Shown here in pieces: positions 17,526 to 27,712 of a DNA stretch of 64,000 nucleotides. Both the position numbers and the translations under genes were made by a program. How positions within the stretch are numbered: the first letter of the stretch is position 1; every line of letters begins with the position of its first letter. The notes under the pieces are model-generated. The model saw only the letters and a program-made list of their open reading frames with translations, was not told the DNA's origin and searched no databases. The DNA comes from Streptomyces albofaciens JCM 4342 (GTDB lineage Bacteria; Actinomycetota; Actinomycetes; Streptomycetales; Streptomycetaceae): positions 2,539,501 to 2,603,500 of the forward strand of contig NZ_PDCM01000001.1 in the NCBI RefSeq assembly GCF_008634025.1. The letters are read 5' to 3'.

Positions 17526-18449
17526 CTACGTGTCGCAGTCCAGTTCCGTACGGCACAGCGCGCAGCGGGCCCGCAGCCGGCCGCGCACCGGGACGCGGAT
17601 GCGCTGGTGGCAGGTCGGGCACGGGAACGACACACGCAGCGGGGCGCGCCCCTCGAAGGCGTAGCCGCCGGCCGGCTCAGGGCCACCGGGCCGGCCGGCA
17701 CGCCGCGGGTCCTGGGCCGCGCGCCGGTCCCTGGCGTAGCGGCGGCGGCCCGACCAGCCGGCCGCGGCCAGCGGCGGCTGCCGCCCGTCCCGGCGGGCCA
17801 GCGCCAGGCCCTCGGCGTAGGCGTCGTACGCCTGCGGGCTGGTGAACCACGGCGCCGGGTCCTCGCCGAAGAGCAGCGCCCGTTTGGCCAGGACGTAGCC
17901 GAACTCCTCCGGCGTCAGATAGCCCAGCTTCTGCGAGAACGGGCCGTGTTCGCGGTAGGCGTCCAGCAGCAGCCAGCCCGCGCCCAGGTAGGCGGTGGCG
18001 GTGTCGGTGAGGATCTCGTTGGCGCGGGTGCCGGGGAAGGACAGGTCCAGGCGGTGCAGGTAGACGTGCATCACCTCGTGGGCCAGGGCGGCGCCGATGT
18101 CCCGGCGGTGGGTCTTGAAGCGGGTGTTCAGTTCGACGAAGTACTCGGGGCCCGCGGCCAGTTCGACGTTGGCCGCCAGGTTCATGTCGCGGAACGCGAC
18201 GATCACGCGCGCGTCGGGGAGGCGCAGGTGCCGCACCATGGCGCGGGCCACCCGCTGGGCGCCCGCGTACAGCTCCTCCTCGTCGTCGAAGGCGACTTCG
18301 GCGGGCAGCACGCTGGTGTCGAAGGTGCGCACGGTGTCGTACGAGAGGCGTTTGTAGAGCGCGGTGACGGCCGCGCGCACCGTGTCCAGGTGCGGATAGC
18401 CGTGCACGATCTCGCCGTTGGAACCGCCCGGACTCCCCGTCGCCGCCAC
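17526..18449 (-). CDS. Zinc-metallopeptidase-like protein with C-terminal zinc ribbon
   Basis: 307 residues. The GTG start at 18449 is the first sensible start; upstream codons run into a promoter region on the other strand. A HEVMH motif (in ALAHEVMHVYLH) matches the HExxH zinc site of metallopeptidases. The C-terminus ends with CPTC and CALC pairs separated by ~16 residues, a zinc-ribbon. There is no signal peptide, so it is cytosolic. The HExxH plus zinc-ribbon arrangement resembles SprT-like proteins, but overall similarity is not obvious and the family is not assigned. Convergent with the preceding T7SS gene (30 bases apart). Confidence 0.7.
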   Translation of the reverse strand: MAATGSPGGSNGEIVHGYPHLDTVRAAVTALYKRLSYDTVRTFDTSVLPAEVAFDDEEELYAGAQRVARAMVRHLRLPDARVIVAFRDMNLAANVELAAGPEYFVELNTRFKTHRRDIGAALAHEVMHVYLHRLDLSFPGTRANEILTDTATAYLGAGWLLLDAYREHGPFSQKLGYLTPEEFGYVLAKRALLFGEDPAPWFTSPQAYDAYAEGLALARRDGRQPPLAAAGWSGRRRYARDRRAAQDPRRAGRPGGPEPAGGYAFEGRAPLRVSFPCPTCHQRIRVPVRGRLRARCALCRTELDCDT

Positions 18450-18516
18450 CCGTCCACTGTACGGCTCGCCGGGAACGCCCGGTATGGGCCGTACGCGGAG
18501 CGGGTAGAACAGGAGT

Positions 18517-19523
<1,007 letters not shown>

Positions 19524-19560
19524 CCGGGCACGCGGCAGAGTAGGTTTCGCGCCCCGGAGG

Positions 19561-19769
19561 CTGTACGGCCTCTGGGGCGCGGACGTGTTTCGGGGGATGG
19601 GGTCTTTGGGGTGTGGTCGTGTTTGGGGGCGTGCGGCCTCCGGGAGGCGGTCCTGTCTCGGGGGCGTATGGCTCTGGGGCGTGGTCGTGTTTCGGGGATC
19701 GTGCGGTCTCCGGGGTGCGGTCACGTCGGAGGCCGTACGGTCTCCGGGGCGCGGTCGCGTCTCGCCCGC
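19561..19769. repeat. Six degenerate 35-bp tandem repeats
   Basis: Units start near 19561, 19596, 19631, 19666, 19701 (34 bp) and 19735. Each has the form GTRCGGYCTCYGGGG, then GCGGTC, then GTGTYTCGGGGGC-like ends. They lie in the ~380-bp gap after the trypsin gene, which otherwise shows nothing recognisable. No conserved spacer/repeat arrangement, so not CRISPR. Confidence 0.75.
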
Positions 19770-19902
19770 TGCCGCCCCCGCGCCCGGGACCTTTGCCCAG
19801 GGCCGCCGGGACCCCGCTCGTCCTTTCGGCCGGGTGCGCGGGCGCCACGGATGACCGGACAGCCGATGCCCGCCCGTACGGCCCCTCCCTAGCGTGGGCC
19901 AT

Positions 19903-20247
19903 GTGACCACCGACCCCCGCCCCCGCCGCGCGGCCCGGCCCCCGACGCCCGGCGAGCGCCCCGGCGACCAGCGCGCGACGGTCCTCGCCGTCCTGCTGCT
20001 CGCCGCCTCCGCCGGGACCCTCGCCTGGCTGCTGCTCGGTGGCCGGGGCCCTGCCCTCCAGGCCGACCCCACCGCCACGTACACCTACGCCGCCCACCGC
20101 GCACCGGGCCCGCCCAGCGGTTGCGGGGTGCGATCACCGCAGGTCAGATGGAAAGCAGCGGGCGCGGCCGGGCCCGCTGCCGAGCACGCGGCGCACGGCG
20201 CACGGACAGGGCGAGGGACACATGGCGATCAGTGTGGTCATCGCTGA
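19903..20247 (+). CDS. Doubtful small membrane-protein ORF
   Basis: A possible 114-residue product from GTG 19903: a basic Pro/Arg-rich start, one clear membrane helix (~28-48, VLAVLLLAASAGTLAWLLLG), then a short Ala/Gly-rich tail. No ribosome site is seen, but TAGCGT at 19890-19895, seven bases before the GTG, would suit a leaderless transcript. The 3' end overlaps the response-regulator start by 26 bases, and the tail looks non-coding, so this may be a truncated remnant. Not recognised as any family. Confidence 0.3.
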   Translation: MTTDPRPRRAARPPTPGERPGDQRATVLAVLLLAASAGTLAWLLLGGRGPALQADPTATYTYAAHRAPGPPSGCGVRSPQVRWKAAGAAGPAAEHAAHGARTGRGTHGDQCGHR

Positions 20248-20980
20248 CGACCAGGAGATGGTCCGGACGGGTTTCCGGATGATCCTGGAGAGTCAGCCGG
20301 ACATCGAGGTCCTCGCCGACGTCGTGGACGGCGCGGCGGCCCTGTCCGCGGTGGAACGGCTCCGTCCCGACGTCCTGCTCCTCGACATCCGCATGCCCAA
20401 GGTCGACGGCCTGGAGGTCACCCGCCGGCTCGCCGAGCGCCCCGAGGACGAGCACACACCGCGCATCGTCATCGTCACCACCTTCGACCTCGACGAGTAC
20501 GTGCACGCCGCGCTGCACGGCGGCGCCTCCGGCTTCCTGCTCAAGGACGCCAGCCCCGCCATGCTCGTGGAGGCGGTGCGCGCCGCCGCCGTCGGCGACG
20601 CCCTGGTCTCGCCCGCCATCACCGTACGGCTGCTGCGCGAACTGGCCCCCGCGGCGGCCGGCGGCGGCGCCCGCCACCCCGCCGAGCCGCTGACCGACCG
20701 CGAACAGGACGTCGTACGGGCCCTCGCCCGAGGCCGGACCAACGCGGAGATCGCCGCCGAACTCTACGTCTCGCTGTCCACGGTCAAGACCCACCTCGCC
20801 AACGTCCAGGCCAAACTGGACGCCCGCAACCGGGTCGAGATCGCCGCCTGGGCGTGGGAGAGCGGGCTCGCCACGGGCAGCCCGTCCGGTGGCGCGTCCG
20901 GCAGCCCGTCCGGTAGCGCGTCCGGCGGCCCGTCCGGCGGTCCGTCCGGTGGCGCGTCCGGTGGCGCGGACGGGCCGTGA
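20222..20980 (+). CDS. NarL/FixJ-family response regulator
   Basis: 252 residues, ATG after GAGGGACAC. The receiver domain (1-~120) has acidic residues D9/D10, phospho-acceptor D55 in LLLDIRMP, the conserved Thr in VTTFD and Lys in FLLKD. The LuxR-type HTH is at ~160-218 (LTDREQDVVRALARG, then STVKTHLANVQAKL). An unusual 34-residue Gly/Ser/Pro tail (219-252) comes from tandem repeats of a 12-base GS-coding unit. The gene overlaps the downstream kinase by four bases, giving a coupled two-component pair. The target is unknown; NarL-type regulators bind DNA as phosphorylated dimers. Confidence 0.93.
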   Translation: MAISVVIADDQEMVRTGFRMILESQPDIEVLADVVDGAAALSAVERLRPDVLLLDIRMPKVDGLEVTRRLAERPEDEHTPRIVIVTTFDLDEYVHAALHGGASGFLLKDASPAMLVEAVRAAAVGDALVSPAITVRLLRELAPAAAGGGARHPAEPLTDREQDVVRALARGRTNAEIAAELYVSLSTVKTHLANVQAKLDARNRVEIAAWAWESGLATGSPSGGASGSPSGSASGGPSGGPSGGASGGADGP

Positions 20981-22143
20981 GCCCGATGTCCGGATGGGCC
21001 CGCGCCCACCCGCGCAAGGCCGCCGCCGCCAAAATCGCCCTGGCCGCGGTGCTGCTCTTCCTCGTCGGCTTCGAGTCCGTCGCGCTGGCCCGCCAGCCCA
21101 CCCGCCCGCACGCGACCGTCGTCGCCACCGCCGTCGTCGTCTGCCTGTGCGCCGTGCCGTACGCGCGCGTCCCCCTGAAGGTCCGCGCCTGGACCGCCGC
21201 CTCCGTCTCCCTGGCCGGCTCGGCCGTCCTGATCGCCGGACAGCACGCCCTGAAGGTGTGGGGCCTGGGCGAAGGCATCGCCCTGCTGGTCCTGCTCACC
21301 GGCGTGGTGCACCGCGCCCCCGGCCGTACCGCCGCCGTCCTCGGACCGATGCTCGGCCTGGCCTGCGTCCTCGCCCCGATGCGCGACATCCGGCTGGGCC
21401 TGTGGACCGTCGTCTACGGTGTGCTCACCGTCGTCGTCAGCGCGTACTCGATGATCCTGCGCTGGCAGGACGCCCAGCGGATGCGGGACCTGGCCGCCGT
21501 ACGCTCCGCCGAGCGCCTGGAACTCGCCCGCGAACTCCACGACTTGGTGGCCCACCACGTCACGGGAATCGTCGTCCAGGCCCGCGCCGCCCGCTTCACC
21601 GCGCTCGACGGGCCGCGGGCCGGCGCCGCCTTCGAACGGATCGAGACCTCCGGCGGCGAGGCGCTGAGCGCGATGCGCCGCCTGGTCCGCGTCCTGCGGG
21701 AGGGCGCCGCGCGCAACCGGCCGCTCGCCGGACTCGCCGAGGTGCGCACCCTCACCGAGACCTACGCGCGCACCGGCCCGCCGGTCGCCCTGCACATCGA
21801 CAAGGGCCTCGACGAGACGGTCCCCGCCGAGGTCGCGGCGGCCGTCTTCCGCATCGTCCGCGAAGCCCTCACCAACGTACGCAAGCACGCCGCGGACGCC
21901 ACCGCCGTACGCATCGGCATCCGCGCCGTACCCGACGGCCTCGAACTGCGCGTCGCCGACGACGGCAAACACCCCGCCCGCCTGGCCGAACAGGCCCGCG
22001 GCGGCGGCTTCGGCCTGGCCGGCCTGACCGAACGGGCCGAGGCGATGGGCGGCCGCCTGACCGCGGGACCGGCGCCGGAGGGCGGATGGGAGGTGCGGGC
22101 GGTGCTGCCGCTGGGGGAGGAGGTGGGGCGGGGGGAGGGGTGA
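20977..22143 (+). CDS. NarL-type sensor histidine kinase (HisKA_3)
   Basis: 388 residues, GTG start overlapping the regulator stop (GTGA). The N-terminal half holds about five or six membrane helices (residues ~18-160) without a large extracellular loop, so the signal is probably sensed within or near the membrane. The dimerisation/phosphoacceptor motif is ELARELHDLVAHH with His188. A HATPase_c domain follows with the N-box REALTNVRKHA and G-box GGGFGLAGLTERA. It should autophosphorylate and donate to the regulator encoded just upstream. The last residues are Glu/Gly-rich. The GH101 gene begins ~210 bases later and might be a target, but this is only position-based. Confidence 0.93.
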   Translation: MSPMSGWARAHPRKAAAAKIALAAVLLFLVGFESVALARQPTRPHATVVATAVVVCLCAVPYARVPLKVRAWTAASVSLAGSAVLIAGQHALKVWGLGEGIALLVLLTGVVHRAPGRTAAVLGPMLGLACVLAPMRDIRLGLWTVVYGVLTVVVSAYSMILRWQDAQRMRDLAAVRSAERLELARELHDLVAHHVTGIVVQARAARFTALDGPRAGAAFERIETSGGEALSAMRRLVRVLREGAARNRPLAGLAEVRTLTETYARTGPPVALHIDKGLDETVPAEVAAAVFRIVREALTNVRKHAADATAVRIGIRAVPDGLELRVADDGKHPARLAEQARGGGFGLAGLTERAEAMGGRLTAGPAPEGGWEVRAVLPLGEEVGRGEG

Positions 22144-22197
22144 GCGGTATGTGCCGTATGGCCCCCCGGGGGCCCGTCGTCCCCGGGTAGCCACCGG

Positions 22198-22247
22198 CCC
22201 CTGGGCACCCACCGATCCCTGGGCACCCACCGATCCCTGGGCACCGC
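22198..22247 (+). repeat. 18-bp tandem repeat (2.7 copies) upstream of GH101 gene
   Basis: The unit CCCTGGGCACCCACCGAT is repeated nearly perfectly three times (the last copy truncated) in the 211-bp gap between the kinase and the GH101 gene. Confidence 0.7.
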
Positions 22248-22354
22248 CCGTTAGTCCAACACCCGCCGCGCCTTTGTCCATGGTCCCGCGCGCCGCGCAC
22301 CCAGCACCCTGTCCCGCGAACGGACAGTGCCGGCGCGGAGGACGGAGAGCGCAC

Positions 22355-25300
22355 GTGAACGGACGTACGGGTGCGGAGGGCCGGACCGGCGCGGCCGAGC
22401 CGGGGGACGCGGGAGAACCGGCGGGCGCGGAGGAGCCGACGGGCGTGGGGGAGCCGGCAGCTGCCGAGGAGTCGGCGGGCGTGGGGGATCCGGCAACTGC
22501 CGAGGAGTCGGCGGGCGTGGGGGATCCGGCAGCTGCCGAGGAGTCGGCGGGCGTGGGGGATCCGGCAACTGCCGAGGGGCCGGTGGGCGCGGGCCAGGGC
22601 CGTCCCAGCCGCAGGAAGATCGTCATCGGCACCGCGCTCGCCGGGATCGCGGGCGCCCTCCCGCTCGGCGGCGGCAGCGCGCACGCCGACGCGGCCGGCT
22701 CGCGGCCCCGCGCGGCCGCCGAGGCGGTGCTGCGCTCCGACGTGCTGGAGGTCCGCGTCGACACCGCGTTCCCGCGCGTCGTCTCGTACACCGACCGTGG
22801 CACCGGCGCCGTCCTGTACGGCCAGTCCGACGCCGTCACGCAGGTCGTCATCGACGGCACCGCCCGCACCCCGCGGATCACCGCCCGCCCGGCCGCCGGA
22901 CGCGTCCGCTACACACTCGCCTTCGACGGCGGCACCGAGATCGACGCCGAGATCGCCGTCCACGGATGGCGCGTCGACTGGCGCGTCACCAGGATCGCCG
23001 ACACCCCGGCCCTGCGCGTGGGAACCCTCCAGATCCCCGGGCTCGCCCTGCTGAGCGTCCGCGACGACCAGCCCGGTGCCGCGCTGCTCGCCGCCCGCAT
23101 CGACCTGGACAAGGCCGGAAGCGGCGACACGCTCGTACGGATCACGCCCACCACCCCCGTGGACGCCGCGCCCGCCGGCTGCGCCTACGCGGTCGCCGCC
23201 ACCGGCCGGCTGGCCGCCGCCGTCGAGACCAACACCGTGTACGACAAGCCCGCCGGGGCCACCACCTGGGAGAACGGCCGGCTGTGGCGGCGGACCGTGC
23301 AGAGCGGCGGTCACCGCTGGGCCCGCCTCGGCTGCGGCCAGTGGACCCACCGCGCGGCCACCGCGCCCATGGCCGACACCGAGCCGCTGCCGTACGCCAC
23401 CGTCATCCTCACCCGCGACCGCAACGGCGACGGCACCGCCGACTGGCAGGACGCCGCCATCGCGCTGCGCGACATCATGGTCAGCCCGCCCGGCGCCGAC
23501 GAGCAGCACCTGCGCGTCGTCGCGCACATCCCGTTCAACTTCGCCAGCCAGGCCACCAACCCCTTCCTGGCCACCCTCGACAACGTCAAGCGGATCGCGC
23601 TGGCCACCGACGGGCTGCGGCAGTTCACACTCCTCAAGGGCTACCAGTCCGAAGGACACGACTCCGCCCACCCCGACTACGGCGGCAACTACAACGAACG
23701 GGCGGGCGGACTCGCCGACCTCAACACCCTGCTGCGCGCCGGGAAGGCGTGGCACAGCGACTTCGCCGTGCACGTCAACGCCACCGAGTCCTACCCCGTC
23801 GCGCACGCCTTCTCCGAGACCCTCGTCGACAAGAACGACGAGCAGTGGGACTGGCTCGACCAGTCCTACCGCATCGACGCCCGCCGCGACCTGGTCTCCG
23901 GCGACATCGTCCGCCGCTTCCGGCAGCTGCGCGCCGAGACCGACCCCGCCCTGAACACCCTCTACATCGACGTCTTCCGCGAATCCGGCTGGAACTCCGA
24001 CCGGCTCCAGCGCCACCTGCGCGAGCAGGGCTGGCAGGTGGCCACCGAATGGAGCCACGGCCTGGAACGCTCGGCCCTGTGGTCGCACTGGGCCAACGAG
24101 ACCGACTACGGCGGCGACTCCTCGCGCGGCGTCAACTCCCGGCTCATCCGCTTCGTCCGCAACCACCAGAAGGACGTGTTCGCGGACAAGTGGCCGACGC
24201 TGCTGGGCGGCGCCCGGATGGGCAACTTCGAGGGCTGGGTCGGCAAGACCGACTGGCACGCCTTCTACAAGATCATCTGGGTGGACGCGCTGCCCGCCAA
24301 GTACCTTCAGGCGTACCCGATCCGCACCTGGCGCGACCACGAGATCACCTTCGAGGGGCCGACCGCCACCGCCGTCACGGACACCGGCGGCACCCGCCGG
24401 ATCACCACCGACGGACGGCTCGTCTACGAGGACGGCCGCTATCTGCTGCCCTGGGAACCGCGCCGGGCCACCGACCCCGAGAAGCTCTACCACTACAACC
24501 CCGCGGGCGGCACGACCACCTGGACACTGCCGCGCGGCTGGTCGGGCGCCCGGAGCGTGTACCTGTACCGGCTCACCGACCAGGGCCGGAGCGGCATGCG
24601 GCGGCTGGCCGTACGCGGCGGCAAGGTCACCGTCACCGCCGAGGCCGGGCAGCCGTACGTCCTCTACAGGCGGCCCGCGCCGGCGCAGGGCGGCCGGGGG
24701 TGGGGGCGGGGGAGCGGGCCCGGCTGGGGCGAGGGCACGCCGGTCGCCGACCCCGGCTTCCACTCCGGCACCCTCGACGCCTGGCAGGTCAGCGGGCCCG
24801 CCACGGTCGAGGTGAGCCCGCTCGGCGACTACGAGCTGGTCGTCGGCGCGGGCGGCGCGGCAGCCGTCGGCCAGCGGCTCGCCCGCCTCGCGCCCGGCAC
24901 GTACGCGGCCTCCGTACAGGTGGAGGTGGGCGCCCGGCCGGGGGAGCGGCGCCGCGCCACCCTGGAGGTGCGCACCGGCGACGGCGTCACGGCCGCCAAC
25001 TGGACCGAGACCTCCACCGCCGCGAACTTCGTCGCCGCCGACCGCAAGCACGGCACCCGCTTCCAGCGGATGTTCACCCGCTTCACCGTCCCCGAGGGCG
25101 GCGGCCCGGTCACCCTCACCCTGCGGGCCGCGGCCGGCACCGCGCGCGTCCGCTTCGACAACGTGCGGGTCGTGCCCGCGGTTCCCCCGCACCGGCCGGG
25201 CACCGTCGCGTACGAGGACTTCGAGCACGTACCACAGGGCTGGGGCCCTTTCGTCAAGGGCGACGCGGGCCGGGTCACCGACCCGCGTACGCACATCGCG

Positions 25301-25768
25301 CAGCGGCACGCGCCCTTCACCCAGCGCGGCTGGAACGGCAAGGCCGTGGACGACGTCGTCGACGGCGGCCAGTCCCTGAAGTCCCGTGGCGAGAACGAGG
25401 GCCTGGTGTACCGCACGGTGCCGCACACCGTGCGCTTCGTCCCCGGGCGCCGCTACCGGGTGAGCTTCCGCTACGAGAACGAGAGGGCCGGGCAGTACGC
25501 CTGGGTGACGGCTGTCGACGAACCGGCCGGCCGCGAACTCGCCCGCACCCCGCTGCCCGTCGCCACCGGACCCGTCACCCACACCTACGAGTTCACCGCC
25601 CCGGAGAGCGGCGAGGCGTGGGTGGGGCTGCGCAAGACGGGCAAGGACGGGAAGGCGGAGTTCGTCCTGGACGCGTTCGAGGTGCGGGAGGTGCGGGCGA
25701 TCCGGGAGGCAGGAGAGGTGTGGGAGTCAGAGGAGGTGCGGGAGGCAGGGGAGGTACGGGAGGGCTGA
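22355..25768 (+). CDS. Secreted endo-alpha-N-acetylgalactosaminidase, GH101
   Basis: 1137 residues from GTG 22355 (GGACGGAGAG upstream). The protein begins with ~80 hydrophilic residues containing four 12-residue repeats. A Tat-type signal follows: SRRKIVIG at 85-92 with a hydrophobic core ending in SAHADA (~110). The GH101 catalytic barrel shows the nucleophile in LYIDVF (D539) and the acid/base in VATEWSHG (E565), matching YVDVW and AIEWGHG of characterised enzymes. The C-terminal ~400 residues form galactose-binding/CBM-like beta-sandwiches. The family releases Gal-beta-1,3-GalNAc from Ser/Thr of mucin-type glycoproteins. Such a long, repeat-bearing region before a Tat motif is odd; a later start is possible but no good alternative is seen. 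Confidence 0.9.
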   Translation: MNGRTGAEGRTGAAEPGDAGEPAGAEEPTGVGEPAAAEESAGVGDPATAEESAGVGDPAAAEESAGVGDPATAEGPVGAGQGRPSRRKIVIGTALAGIAGALPLGGGSAHADAAGSRPRAAAEAVLRSDVLEVRVDTAFPRVVSYTDRGTGAVLYGQSDAVTQVVIDGTARTPRITARPAAGRVRYTLAFDGGTEIDAEIAVHGWRVDWRVTRIADTPALRVGTLQIPGLALLSVRDDQPGAALLAARIDLDKAGSGDTLVRITPTTPVDAAPAGCAYAVAATGRLAAAVETNTVYDKPAGATTWENGRLWRRTVQSGGHRWARLGCGQWTHRAATAPMADTEPLPYATVILTRDRNGDGTADWQDAAIALRDIMVSPPGADEQHLRVVAHIPFNFASQATNPFLATLDNVKRIALATDGLRQFTLLKGYQSEGHDSAHPDYGGNYNERAGGLADLNTLLRAGKAWHSDFAVHVNATESYPVAHAFSETLVDKNDEQWDWLDQSYRIDARRDLVSGDIVRRFRQLRAETDPALNTLYIDVFRESGWNSDRLQRHLREQGWQVATEWSHGLERSALWSHWANETDYGGDSSRGVNSRLIRFVRNHQKDVFADKWPTLLGGARMGNFEGWVGKTDWHAFYKIIWVDALPAKYLQAYPIRTWRDHEITFEGPTATAVTDTGGTRRITTDGRLVYEDGRYLLPWEPRRATDPEKLYHYNPAGGTTTWTLPRGWSGARSVYLYRLTDQGRSGMRRLAVRGGKVTVTAEAGQPYVLYRRPAPAQGGRGWGRGSGPGWGEGTPVADPGFHSGTLDAWQVSGPATVEVSPLGDYELVVGAGGAAAVGQRLARLAPGTYAASVQVEVGARPGERRRATLEVRTGDGVTAANWTETSTAANFVAADRKHGTRFQRMFTRFTVPEGGGPVTLTLRAAAGTARVRFDNVRVVPAVPPHRPGTVAYEDFEHVPQGWGPFVKGDAGRVTDPRTHIAQRHAPFTQRGWNGKAVDDVVDGGQSLKSRGENEGLVYRTVPHTVRFVPGRRYRVSFRYENERAGQYAWVTAVDEPAGRELARTPLPVATGPVTHTYEFTAPESGEAWVGLRKTGKDGKAEFVLDAFEVREVRAIREAGEVWESEEVREAGEVREG
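22441..22584 (+). repeat. Four 36-bp tandem repeats encoding 12-residue units
   Basis: Units 22441-22476, 22477-22512, 22513-22548 and 22549-22584 (the last diverging at its end) code for a GVGDPATAEESA-type repeat in the leader of the GH101 protein. Confidence 0.85.
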
Positions 25769-25772
25769 CGCG

Positions 25773-27554
25773 TCAGGGTACCAGACGGGGCGCCCCTGCC
25801 CGCTCCCCCTCGCCGGTGGGGGCGCCCTCCAGCTCCAGCAGGAGCAGTTCATTGGCACCCGCGCGCAGCACGGGCCCGGGCACGTACAGGGTGTGCTGCG
25901 GACCCACCGCCCAGTAACGCCCCAGGCAGAAACCATTGATCCAGGCGAAGCCGCGGGACCAGCCGGGCAGTTCGAGGGCGGCGTCACCGGGGGAGGGGAC
26001 GGACAGCGTGGCCCGGTGGAGGCCCGGTATTCCGTTTCCGGGTGTACCTCGGGCCGCGTCCCGGAACGGCACCCGCCGTACGGCCGCCGCGTCCTCCAAC
26101 GCGTCCAGCCGCAGCCCGCGCGCCCGTACGCCGTGCAAGTACTGCCGCTCGTGCAGCACCCCGCCCGTGATGCCCTTCGGCTCCCCGAGCCGCGGCCCGT
26201 AGTTCACCCGCCCCAGCGACTCCACCCACAGCTCCACGGTGGCGGGCCCGGTCACCGCCGCGCCGATCTCCGCCTCCTCCGCGTCCAGGGTCGGCCCCCG
26301 TACCCCGTCCACGTACGTCACCGCGAGGTCGCGCAGCCCCGCCACCCGCAGGGGGAACGGCCCGCGCGGGCCGGGCACCTCGAAGCGGTAGCGCACCACG
26401 CCCCGGTCCACGTCCAGGTCCTCGAACGTCGGCGGCACACCCGACTCCACCTCCGGTCCACCGAGGGCGTCCAGCACGTCCGCGAGCGGCGCCCAGCCGG
26501 CCGGCTCGGCCCGTACGGGCGCGGCAAGGACCGGCGGCGGTTCGGGGAGTGCGGGCAGCGGGCCGGGGGCGTACGCCGCCAGCACCTCGCGGAAGAGGCG
26601 GAACTTCTCCGTGGGACGCCCGCGTTCATCGAGGGGCGCGTCGTAGTCGTACGAGGTCACGGTGGACCGCAGCGCACCGTCGTGCAGTTCGCCTGCCCGG
26701 TTCGCCCCCGCCCAGCCGCCGAAGTTCGTCCCGCCGTGCGCCATGTAGACGTTGACCGACGCACCGCACTCCAGGATGTCCCGCAGCACCCCAGCCGCCT
26801 CTTCAGGAGGGCGTGTCACCAGCGCGTCACCCCAGTGGGAGAACCACCCGCACCAGAACTCCATGCACATCAGCGGCCCGCCCGGCTGGTGGCGGCGCAG
26901 TGCCGCGAACGCCTCGCGCGCCCCTGAACCGAAGTTGGCGGTGGCCAGGACACCGGGCACGGAACCGCCGGTGAGCATGTGGTCCTCCGGCCCGTCCGAG
27001 GTGAACAGCGGCACCGTCACGCCGAGGCCGCGCAGCAGGTCCACCATGTGCTCCAGGTACGCCGCGTCGCTGCCGTACGACCCGTACTCGTTCTCCGCCT
27101 GCACCATCACCACCGGCCCGCCGCGGTCGTACTGCCGCGCCACCACCTGCGGCAGCAGCCGCCCGAACCACGCGTCCACCGCCCGCAGGAACGCCCGGTC
27201 GCGGGTCCGCACCCGCCGCCCCAGCGGGCCGGTCAGCCAGTGCGGCAGCCCGCCGTTCTCCCACTCGGCGCAGATGTACGGACCGGGCCGGACCAACGCC
27301 GGCAGGCCCGCCGCCGACACCGCGTCCAGGAAGCGGCCCAGCGCCTCCGGATCGCGGTAGGTGCCGGGCCGCGGCTCGTGCAGGTTCCAGGGCACATACG
27401 TCTCCACGCAGTTCAGGCCCATGGCGCGCAGCATCGCCAGCCGGTGGCCCCAGTGCGCCTCGTGCACCCGGAAGTAGTGCAGCGCGCCCGACAGCAGCCG
27501 CACCGGCCGCCCGTCCCGCTCGAAGTCCCGCTCACCCACCACGAACTCGCCCAT
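25773..27554 (-). CDS. Beta-galactosidase, GH35
   Basis: 593 residues; the ATG at 27554 gives the typical GH35 start (FERDGRPVRLLSGALHYFRV). No signal peptide, so probably cytosolic. Catalytic residues lie in VQAENEYGSYG (acid/base E156) and MCMEFWCGWF (nucleophile E232). The usual jelly-roll C-terminus ends with GFAWINGFCLGRYW. GH35 enzymes remove terminal beta-galactose; with the GH101 gene tail-to-tail four bases away, the likely substrate is imported Gal-beta-1,3-GalNAc. The divergent AraC gene and the phased repeats in between suggest local regulation. It differs from LacZ (GH2) by length and motifs. Confidence 0.93.
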   Translation of the reverse strand: MGEFVVGERDFERDGRPVRLLSGALHYFRVHEAHWGHRLAMLRAMGLNCVETYVPWNLHEPRPGTYRDPEALGRFLDAVSAAGLPALVRPGPYICAEWENGGLPHWLTGPLGRRVRTRDRAFLRAVDAWFGRLLPQVVARQYDRGGPVVMVQAENEYGSYGSDAAYLEHMVDLLRGLGVTVPLFTSDGPEDHMLTGGSVPGVLATANFGSGAREAFAALRRHQPGGPLMCMEFWCGWFSHWGDALVTRPPEEAAGVLRDILECGASVNVYMAHGGTNFGGWAGANRAGELHDGALRSTVTSYDYDAPLDERGRPTEKFRLFREVLAAYAPGPLPALPEPPPVLAAPVRAEPAGWAPLADVLDALGGPEVESGVPPTFEDLDVDRGVVRYRFEVPGPRGPFPLRVAGLRDLAVTYVDGVRGPTLDAEEAEIGAAVTGPATVELWVESLGRVNYGPRLGEPKGITGGVLHERQYLHGVRARGLRLDALEDAAAVRRVPFRDAARGTPGNGIPGLHRATLSVPSPGDAALELPGWSRGFAWINGFCLGRYWAVGPQHTLYVPGPVLRAGANELLLLELEGAPTGEGERAGAPRLVP

Positions 27555-27712
27555 GCCGCCCGTCCCGTCCGCTCCACCCGGTCCCCGGCCCACCCTGGCC
27601 TCTGGCGGCACGCGGGTCCATGGACAAAGATCGGCGTTGATTGGACGGAACGGGGCCGGGACCAGGCACGTACGGACGGGAAGCGGACGGGAGGCGGACC
27701 GGAACACCGGCC

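Noticed and set aside
19561..19769. Possible CRISPR array
   Set aside because: Units are contiguous, 34-35 bp with no unique spacers, and no cas genes nearby.
21869..25582. 1237-codon minus-strand ORF over the kinase and GH101
   Set aside because: Antisense to well-supported genes; no recognisable domain.
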